A DNA stretch of 37,500 nt from the NCBI RefSeq assembly GCF_037975245.1, contig NC_092569.1, positions 35,844,668-35,882,167 on the forward strand, read 5' to 3'. This document shows, piece after piece, positions 30,614 through 37,500 of this stretch; the first letter of the stretch is position 1; each line of letters begins with the position of its first letter. The DNA comes from Apostichopus japonicus. Its lineage: Eukaryota > Echinodermata > Holothuroidea > Aspidochirotida > Stichopodidae. Made by a program: the position numbers and the translations under genes. The notes under the pieces are model-generated. The model was given only the letters and a program-made list of their open reading frames with translations. It had not been told where the DNA came from and did not search any database.

Positions 30614-33476
30614 GTAGTATGTCACTTTAAAATATATTGTTTTAATTTTTAATAAAATGTGCAGAAAATGTAGCCATATTCGTTATTCAATGTTTGCGTT
30701 CTTAAGCAAACAATATTGTATATGTAAATGTGCTGATCATAATGCGGGATCATGAATGAAGCTCGCTAACGTTTTCTAACAATTGTCTTCCCAAACATTA
30801 TTAAGGGAAGGTGTTTCTATGTAATATATACGAAAAGCTGGTTCGAGGAGTAAAATAAGACACGGAAATTAATTCAGTTGTTGATTCATTTCATGAACCT
30901 AAGACACTTTAAAGACAAAGAAATAAAGATCATTACAAAAGATGATTCTCCCGTATTATTTGCTTCATATGTAAAACTTGATTAAATAAAAAAACAGCTT
31001 TGTATTGACACTGACTATTTCAGTTATATCATCTTCTTATTTGTATTGTTTTTTTTTTCTTTTCTTTCTATGAGTTATATCTCTTTATCATCAAAACATA
31101 GACTAAAATTAACTTCACAAGCAAACATTTTAAAGTTAACAAAGGTATCAAATGGATTTTCTTATATTTTCTACTACAGATTTATGTGACTTTGAAGCCC
31201 AATTTCCAAACACTTTGCCAGAAGGTATATTTTATCCTGTAATGTATTGCATTGGTGTTTTGTCCTTGCACTAATGCACTCAATTGTACTAATCTATTGA
31301 ATCCATATTAGTATTTGCAACTGCAAGGGACCAGCGATTAATGTTACAAAAGACTAAAATATGTTATGATCAATGTCTTGATTTCAAACCTAAGATTTTT
31401 TTTTAATCATACATATGTATGTTTTTCTGCCATTTCGAGTTCTCATTTTGACGAAATTATATATTAAATATTTAAAACTTGTGTTTTTTATGTTTAATTG
31501 TGCTAAATAGAATGTATTTGCTGTACCATTTGACGGTCGAGAGACAAATAAAATCCCCAAATCTACAGCATGTTATTGAAGTACTCCAACCAGACATAAT
31601 TTTGTTTCGCAAATGAAGAAAAACACTAATTTCGCTTCATCAATTCCAATTGAAAAATAGCTTAATAACCTGCTAAGTAGCTCAGGGTATTAACTGCCTA
31701 GATCTCAAAGTTAATTATCAATAAATGACTTCTATTTAATTAACGTTGTTGTGTTTTTGTTATAGGTTTAAGGCGAGATGTGACAACGTCACCTACTGAG
31801 GAAAGCGAAACGATCTCTGACCTTACGTCATCTACTGAGGAAATACCAGGTAGTAATTATAAAGTACTCCAAATTTCAGCAGACATAATTTTGTTTCGCA
31901 AATGAAGAAAAACACTAATCTCGCTTATCAATTATAATTAAAACATTGCTTAATAACCTGCTATGTAGCTTCGGGATATTGACTGCCTAGATCTCAAAGT
32001 TAATTATCAATAAATGACTTCTATTTAAGTAACGTTGTTGTGATTATGTTATAGGTTTAAGGAGAGATGAGACAACGTCACCTACTGAGGAAAGCGAAAC
32101 GATCTCTGACCTTACGTCACCTACTGAGGAAAGCGATTCGACCTCTGACCTTACCATTACACCAGGTATTAATTTTGTTTTTTATTTCAACTGATATTAC
32201 ATCGATAAACAGCATACGCCTTACATTGTCACAGGATTACGTGATTTCATGATCAAACTGGTGATTTGACAATTCTTGTTTCTTTCAGACATCGATTCGT
32301 GCCCACCTAATCAAGTACTAAGTACCTGTAAATGTGAGGGTTCTTGTGCTAATCCGTCTTGCAGTAGGACATGTACTGATATTACAACATGTGTGTGTCC
32401 TGCTGGTTACTTGATGCTAAATGATGATTGCGTTCCACTACAAGACTGTGGATGTTATATGAGGCATGAACAAACAGGGAACGAAACAGTAGTACCGGTG
32501 AGAAAATGCTCATCTTTGTTATTTTGATCGTTTGTATCGTATAAAACAAATTGTTCCTGTTGACTACAACCTTAAGTCAATGGCAATCAAGGGTATGTAT
32601 ATAGGTATGTATGTCTATTAGATCCTCCTGCACGCAGGAACTCGCGAAGATGCCATCATTGGCTTATCAAAGCCGCAAGCTGACCGAAATCAGTCTCATA
32701 GATTCATATTTAACGTCCATGATTATGATTGTCAATTGTCAACAACTCTGTAACTGGACGACATACATTAATCTGGGCGTGGCTCGAACCGGGGACCCAA
32801 TGAGCTAACACTCCAAGTATAGGGTATAGGGTATAGTAGATAGTGTTTAACAAATTGACTACAGGAATCAGAACCATGGTTATACTTTTATTGATATTTC
32901 ATGAGAGCTGAACTGGACAAAAGATAAAATCATACAGAGTTCTGATTGGTCTAGTTATCTCGTAGTTTTGTCTTTATTCATTCATTGTTTGTATTCTTTA
33001 AGCGTCCGAGAAAGATTGTATGATTTTGGTTTTATTTGTAACCTTTTATTTTTACTTCAAACGTGGATGCATCATTAAAATGAATAGTTCTTTACGATCA
33101 TTATTACACTCTTACTGTTACTACTTTACCCTTATTTTACTATAAAGTAACTGTTAGCGCCTGTGTGTCACCAAAAAGTACAATATTTTTCTTAATTTTT
33201 CAGGAAGGAGAAATTTACACCTCTCCAAGGTGTGATAAAATATGTCTTTGCAAAAACGATTACCTCACGTGTAACGTCTCCGAAGGTTGTGATCCTAACG
33301 CAGATTGTGAATATAGAAGCGGTATACCTCATTGTCAGGAAAACCAATATTCTGATTGTTCGCAAAAATTTACTGACGGTGAAAATACCAGCGGTGTGTA
33401 CGAAGTAAATCCTCCTAATTGGTCTGGCCCCCCGTTTGAAGTTTACTGCGATATGTCCAACGGAGGAGGCTGGACG
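30544..33476 (+). CDS. secreted TIL / VWC-like / fibrinogen-related protein, exons 1-6 (3' incomplete)
   Basis: Six exons join in phase to 264 codons: 30544-30613, 31180-31224, 31766-31849, 32055-32165, 32289-32497 and 33204-33476. Introns 1-4 are phase 1 and introns 5 and 6 phase 0; all use GT/AG. The product has a signal peptide, a short exon with one Cys, a Ser/Thr/Glu-rich linker, a TIL domain, a VWC-like Cys-rich stretch and the start of a fibrinogen-like (FReD) domain. TIL plus VWC modules occur in mucin/zonadhesin-type proteins, and FReD proteins of invertebrates are secreted lectins, often immune. The remaining FReD exons with the calcium site are missing; LINE sequence fills the following intron. 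No stop or frameshift is seen, so the gene may be intact beyond the window. Confidence 0.8.
31180..31224 (+). CDS. exon 2: short linker
   Basis: 45 nt after TTTTCTACTACAG; it reads (D)LCDFEAQFPNTLPE with phase 1 at both ends. Confidence 0.65.
31766..31849 (+). CDS. exon 3: Thr/Ser/Glu-rich linker
   Basis: It reads GLRRDVTTSPTEESETISDL then TSSTEEIP. It is a duplicate of exon 4, including the preceding intron sequence, and is likely an O-glycosylated spacer. Confidence 0.75.
32055..32165 (+). CDS. exon 4: duplicated Thr/Ser/Glu-rich linker
   Basis: It reads GLRRDETTSPTEESETISDL then TSPTEESDSTSDLTITP. The SPTEES..SDLT unit occurs twice in this exon and once or more in exon 3. Phase 1 at both ends means any number of copies can be added without breaking the frame. 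Confidence 0.75.
32289..32497 (+). CDS. exon 5: TIL (trypsin-inhibitor-like) domain
   Basis: It follows TTTCTTTCAG. SCPPNQVLSTCKCEGSCANP, SCSRTCTDITTCVCPAGYLM and DDCVPLQDCGCYM give the ten-plus cysteine spacing of TIL domains (CP.....C...C..TC, C..C..PGY......C.....C.C). The donor is CCG|GTGAGA, phase 0. Confidence 0.85.
32592..32815 (-). mobile_element. tRNA-derived SINE with head
   Basis: On the minus strand it opens with TTAGCTCATTGG (A-box-like) and GGTTCGAGCC (B box), only about six bases apart, so the tRNA part between the boxes is deleted. The body matches 13856-14016, and the tail is (ATAC)n-like (GTATGTAT on the plus strand at 32593-32613). It lies in intron 5 of the FReD gene. Confidence 0.8.
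33204..33476 (+). CDS. exon 6: VWC-like segment and start of fibrinogen domain
   Basis: It starts after TTTTTCAG with EGEIYTSPRCDKICLCKNDY and NVSEGCDPNADCEYRSGIPH C, the Cys-rich partner that follows TIL in zonadhesin-like proteins. It then enters YSDCSQKFTDGENTSGVYEV and FEVYCDMSNGGGWT, the canonical N-terminal subdomain of fibrinogen-like domains (DC......G...SG.Y.I.P, V.CDM...GGGWT). The donor ACG|GTAAGT is phase 0, the position where FReD genes commonly split. Confidence 0.9.
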
Positions 33477-33729
33477 GTAAGTCGGACACACATATTTAGA
33501 TTCATGTGACATTAGTAAATTATCAGATCTAGGTATTTTTTTTTTTCCTCCTGAAAAAAAGGGAAAAAATAGTATTATTATTTTTTTTATTTTTTTTTCC
33601 ATTATTTTATTTGCATTCATCTCTTCTGCACAACAAATTTAGTTGAAAAGAAAGAAAGAGTTCGTTTCATGACACCAAAAAGGACATTAATAATGCAAAG
33701 AATCTCTTAGCAGTTTAATTTCTTTGTGC

Positions 33730-34655
33730 TTTTTTTATTGATAAGTATATACATTTCAACACCCAAGAAAAATGAAAGCTTATGCTTGAAAATATCATAA
33801 CTTGGAACGCTTTTGTTAATTCTTCAAAAGTAAATATAATATTTGGCATAAAACATTGTCAGGCTATACCATTTCATTTTGTTTTCATAATCATTATCAA
33901 AACACACGTGTTTGTACTCAACTTTAACTTTTGAATTCAAGATTTCAAGATATATTTTGTTTCAAATATCTCCAACTGCGCTACAGCGCCAGTAAAGGTG
34001 GTCTAACGTTTCAGTAGACTCGCCACAAAAACTGCAACTTGGGTCGTCAATGATGTTAATTTTACTAAGAAAACTATTTGTAGCAATGATACGATGGATA
34101 AACTTGTACTGAAAGCTTCTTAATTTAGTATCTCTAATCTTGCTACAAGAAACAAAAATCTCACTCCAGTTTAAAGTGTCCAATTTTAAACAACAACGTG
34201 GTTGCTCAATACAACGGCTGTTCAATTTATTATAAGCATATTGACAAATCTTAGTTGTACCATATAATTGTGCTAACATAACCTGCTGACTACATGGTTG
34301 CTTCGGCAGCTGCAATGAATATCTGGATGGTACCCACGTACGTGGGATAGAATGTATAATCCCATTCAGCTTTGTAAAGGGGAAGCTTGAACAATTAAAT
34401 TTAGCAATAAAAGCAGTATACGACAGAGGCCTGCTAGACATGTCATACAAATCCCGGACATAAAATGAATTAAAACACTTCCTGTACCAAACTACTTCAT
34501 TATTAATCTTGATAAAACTGTTGTTCCAGATAATCTGATTACCGTAATTCGCCACCGGGGTTTCAAAGGTGAGATCGCTCCAAGCACAACAGCAGTTGCG
34601 AAGAAACTCGTGTTTAACCTTCTTAAAAATATCATTTCCCTTGAAATTACAGCTA
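33730..34655 (-). mobile_element. L1/Tx1-type LINE, 3' end (inverted part)
   Basis: On the minus strand it begins near KGNDIFKKVKHEFLRNC and continues IIWNNSFIKINNEVVWY, KIRDTKLRSFQYKFIHRIIA and CSFCGESTETLDHLYWRC, the C-terminal zinc-knuckle-type motif of L1/Tx1 ORF2. After a stop it runs on with FAKYYIY-like and KHKLSFFLGVEMYTYQ pieces to an AATAAA signal at about 33735. Its 5' edge abuts an AT palindrome and then the plus-strand LINE. Confidence 0.8.
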
Positions 34656-34699
34656 TAATAATATTATTATATATAATATTATGTATAATATTATTATTG
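34654..34699. repeat. AT palindrome at the LINE head-to-head junction
   Basis: ATAATAATATTATTATATAT and its near complement form an inverted repeat of about 46 bases exactly between the minus-strand and plus-strand LINE parts. Confidence 0.7.
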
Positions 34700-34856
34700 G
34701 AACGAGGATGGCCTTATAACTGTCAAAAACGTTCTGTAAGGGCTCTCAATTTTAACGCTTATTCTCCACTGCTCCTGCATTGAGCAAGTGTTTTGTTACC
34801 ACCAACCCGGAATATCAATTATATTCTAACTTTTTTCTTCGTGAATTCGTGCTGTT

Positions 34857-35639
34857 ATGGTGAGAGATAGGCCCAAAGGAAGCAAAAATAAGCCAAAGGT
34901 AACTACAACTAGGCCTACAGTAAGCGGCATGGCTATTAAAAAGCCTACCATGCTTAGTCAACGCAGTAGACAACGTGGATCGAGCTCTGAATCAGAGACG
35001 ACCCCCAGCTGGAAAGAGGAATTTGGAAACATTTAAGTTGTCATTACTTAACGATTTCGTAAAAAGCATTGGTATGTTGGAAAGCAACCTGGATAAAGCT
35101 ATCGAATCCTTATCTGAACGAGTGGAGGAGTTAGAGAAAAGAGACGAAGATTATACAAATCGCCTTTCGGGAATTTCTAAAGCTTTAGAGAAGGCCAACG
35201 TCACCATCAAAGAAAATGCCGAATGTATCAACAAACTTGAGCGGCATTCTAGAAGGAACAACTTCAGAGTCATGGGAATCAAAAGAATTGAAAACGAGAA
35301 TTGTTCGACTATTTTACAAGAAAAGGTCCTTTCAAAGTTTCCAAATGGTCACGAGATACGTATTGAGAGATGCCATCGGGATGGACGAGGTGTCGGAGAT
35401 AAACCGCCTCATATATTAGCGAGATGTCTGTCCTTTCAGGATAAGATTATTATAATGAAGTCGTGGAGAACTCACCTGAAGGATCAACACTTTTTATTGT
35501 AGACGACCTTACGAGGCTGGATCTAGAGGAGAAAAAAGCCCGATCGGCTAAGGTGAAAGAACTGTTTTCAACTGGAACAAAACTACGATTCGTGGCGGGG
35601 AAGTGGCGGGAAGCTCGAGGGAAACCGTACCCTTTTTGA
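34857..35639 (+). pseudogene. L1-type ORF1 protein
   Basis: The ATG at 34857 opens a basic N-terminus (MVRDRPKGSKNKPKV). The frame hits a stop at about 35036 and shifts to the frame used at 34975-35502. That part has a heptad-rich coiled coil (ESLSERVEELEKRDEDYTNR, ENAECINKLERHSRRNNFR) and then the RRM-type core (NNFRVMGIKRIE, IERCHRDG). Another shift near 35490 gives FIVDDLTRLDLEEKKA and KLRFVAGKWREARGKPYPF, the C-terminal domain, with a stop at 35637. ORF1 proteins bind LINE RNA as trimers. Two indels disable it. Confidence 0.8.
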
Positions 35640-35936
35640 ATAAAAAAAAACGTCGTGGAATCCACTAGTGAACTTTACAGATGTTCTGTAACTCATTAAA
35701 CTAACATCTGGACCATATTTAATTGTATTTTTCTGACGAGTTTTCTAAATTGATCCTTTTTCCTTTATATGGAATGTTCGATTGTTAAGTCAAGGTTAGT
35801 CCTCATTCCTTCTTTCTCGAGTGCTCTCTTTTGTGTTGTCTTGTTGTTGTTGCTGTTTTTGTCTTTGATAGTTTGTCTGTGTGTTTTGCTCTAGTTTTTT
35901 TGTGTTTTGTGTTTATTTTTTTCTTTAGTCCTTAAA

Positions 35937-36880
35937 ATGCATGACATCATCTCTGTTTGTACCTTTAATGCTCGTGGTTTAAATGACTCAAAAAATAGAC
36001 GTAAGGTGTTTACTTGGCTACATAACCAAAAGTTCTCTATTTCTTTAATTCAAGAAACATATTGCATTGACGCATCTACAAGTTTTTGGAGTAATGAATG
36101 GGGTGGAAAGGCTTTTTTTTTCCTTGTGGATCTGTAAGAAGCGCTGGGTGCGCTGTACTGTTTAATCCTTCCCTTAGCCTAGCAGTTGTTAAGCATTTGT
36201 CAGATTGCAACGGCCGCTACAGTATTATTGATATTGCTATTAATGACACAATTTATATTATTGTTAATGTTAATGCCCCCAATAGGGACGATCCGTCTTT
36301 TTTAGCAACATATATGGGTGCCTAGCGTCCAAATTTAATTGCATAAACATTATATGGGGTGGTGATTTTAACTTAGTTCTGGACCTTGATCTCGACAAGG
36401 CAGGGGGAACAAAAAGAACAAATTTTAGAGCGAGAGAGATACTCTTTGACTGCATACAGGGACTTCATTTAGTTGATATATTTAGGGAGCGGAACCCAAA
36501 GAAGTACCTTTTCACATGGTTTACAAATATTATTAATGGCCTTAGTTGTAGGTTAGATTTTTTTTCTGGTGTCGGCCAACTTGCTAGCTTTTTGTAACGA
36601 CTGTTATACTTTATCGACCATTCAGTCTGATCATAATGCGGTAATTTTTAAGATGCGTGCTTCGACTTTTAAGAGAGGCGGTGGTTTTTGGAAATTAAAC
36701 ACTTCCCTACTGAAAGAAGCAGATTTCGTAGAAGTAATTTGTAAGTTAGTTTCTGGTGCCTTGGCAGAATGGGATTTATATGCAACTAATCCACAAAATT
36801 TTGGGGAATATGTAAAATTCCTCATTCGTTCCTGGTCCATGAAATATTCTAAAAAAAAGTCTCGTCTTGTGAGGGAGTAG
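35937..36880 (+). pseudogene. L1-type ORF2, endonuclease
   Basis: The ATG at 35937 opens MHDIISVCTFNARGLNDSKN, then ISLIQETYC; a shift in a T run near 36115 leads to GCAVLFNPSLSLAVVKHLS and IIVNVNAPN. After a stop it reads IIWGGDFNLVLD near 36348, then LFTWFTN...RLDFF and IQSDHNAVIFKM. NARG, QET, GGDFN, RLD and SDH are the conserved APE endonuclease motifs of L1/Tx1. Frameshifts occur near 36115, 36320 and 36575. Confidence 0.85.
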
Positions 36881-37500
36881 GAAAAAACGCTGCAAAAATG
36901 TATTGTTTCATTAGAAATTGAATACAATTTCAACCCCACTCCGTCCCCTAAACTACAATTTTCAAACGCTAAGCACAGCCTTGACGACATTTACGAGCGC
37001 AAAATTGATGGTATTATTATTCGCTCTAGAGCGAGATGGGTTGAACAAGGTGAACGGAATACACAATACTTTCTAAATTTAGAGAAGCGAAACAGTGAGC
37101 GCAAGTCAATTAAAATTCTAGTTGATGACAATGGGACCGAGTTTACCGATTTCCATGCAATTCTAAACGTTGAGCGATTTTTTGTCGAAAATTTATATGC
37201 TACTTGTAATGATGTATGCACAGGATAAAAATGTGCCAGTTTACATTCTCATCGTTGACTTTAAAAAAGCCTTCGACAGTGTTAATTGGAATTGTTTGTA
37301 CCATAAACTTCAACTTTTCAATTTTGGGGATAGCATTATTCGTTGGGTTAAGACCTTTTACTCAAACTGTACGGCTTGCGTTTTGAATCACGGGGTTTCC
37401 TCTGGTTTTTTTCCTGTTAAAAGGGGGTTCGCCAAGGGTGCCACTTAGGCCCACACCTTTTTGTGTTGTGTGCAGAAATGTTGGCTTTGAAATTACGAGC
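36881..37500 (+). pseudogene. L1-type ORF2, connector and partial RT
   Basis: After a TAG at 36879 the frame continues with RARWVEQGERNTQYFLNLEK R, the conserved L1 motif before RT. It then jumps at about 37205 to VPVYILIVDFKKAFDSVNWN (RT motif 3), IRWVKTFYSNCTACVLNHG and SSGFFPVKRGFAKG. The fingers region between (about 130-170 residues) is missing, which is an internal deletion. PLSP expected after the RG..KG box lies behind a frameshift at 37447. Confidence 0.8.

Larger units (their letters stand above)
31576..32165 (+). repeat. tandem duplication of linker exon plus intron
   Basis: 31576-31849 and 31860-32165 are duplicates: both start near AAGTACTCCAA, share GACATAATTTTGTTTCGC and AACACTAAT.TCGCTT, and end with the linker exon. 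The second copy's exon is 27 nt longer owing to an internal repeat of the ACCTACTGAGGAAAGCGA unit. Confidence 0.9.
34700..37500 (+). mobile_element. L1/Tx1-type LINE, 5' end with ORF1 and ORF2 (runs off window)
   Basis: A short leader precedes ORF1 (34857-35639), then about 300 bp, then ORF2 from 35937. The endonuclease is largely present in several frames; the RT is partial. Each ORF is broken by a few frameshifts. It may be the inverted 5' half of the same insertion as 33730-34655, or a separate element. Confidence 0.8.

Noticed and set aside
33192-33620. 142-codon minus-strand frame
   Set aside because: It is antisense to exon 6 of the FReD gene and runs through poly-T/poly-A sequence.

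Overview
This is eukaryotic (animal) nuclear DNA. It is AT-rich, has short exons with GT/AG introns, dense microsatellites and many transposable-element relics. The gene content (a secreted TIL plus fibrinogen-related protein, a filamin-Ig/PC-esterase protein, a BEN-domain protein), copia, hAT and several LINE clades, and a tRNA-derived SINE fit a marine invertebrate deuterostome. An echinoderm, perhaps a sea cucumber, is my best guess, but the species is inference. There are no bacterial operons, and most open frames above 60 codons are chance or transposon remnants.

Layout. 1-1898: 5' part of a CR1/L2-like LINE on the minus strand, cut by the window edge; a second, longer copy lies at about 15240-18855. 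2125-10086: a composite of (CT)n/(TA)n tracts holding two candidate DNA transposons end to end. The first (about 2177-7919) has arrays of the palindrome AACAGGTACCTGTT and the related AACTGGT at both ends and encloses a decayed BEN-domain gene on the minus strand. The second (7987-10055) has a 13-bp inverted terminal repeat plus a directional series of GTCACGCGAGTCAC motifs. 11872-13631: last exon of a filamin-Ig/PC-esterase (NXPE-like) gene, minus strand. 13856-14016: truncated SINE. 14110-14760: L1/Tx1-type RT relic. 14975-15158: (TA)n.

18856-24105: a decayed Ty1/copia element (possible LTR, gag, protease, start of pre-integrase region) broken open by two hAT-like elements (20979-22460 and 22580-23955). 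Each is flanked by a perfect 8-bp target duplication, and the copia coding sequence resumes on the far side of both. 24120-24400: cluster of AGTCTAnTAGACT palindromes. 24800-27430: Jockey/CR1-group LINE, minus strand (ORF1 end, endonuclease, RT without its 3' part). 27440-27720: weak LTR-like similarity to 19158-19250. 29870-30330: LINE C-terminal relic.

30544-33476: six exons, in phase and on the plus strand, of a secreted protein with signal peptide, Ser/Thr/Glu-rich linker (tandemly duplicated exons), TIL domain, VWC-like segment and the start of a fibrinogen-like domain. A tRNA-derived SINE sits in its fifth intron. The intron after exon 6 is invaded by L1/Tx1 LINE sequence in a head-to-head arrangement (3' end on the minus strand 33730-34655, then 5' end, ORF1 and ORF2 on the plus strand to the window end), as expected for an internally inverted insertion. 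The remaining fibrinogen exons are not in the window.
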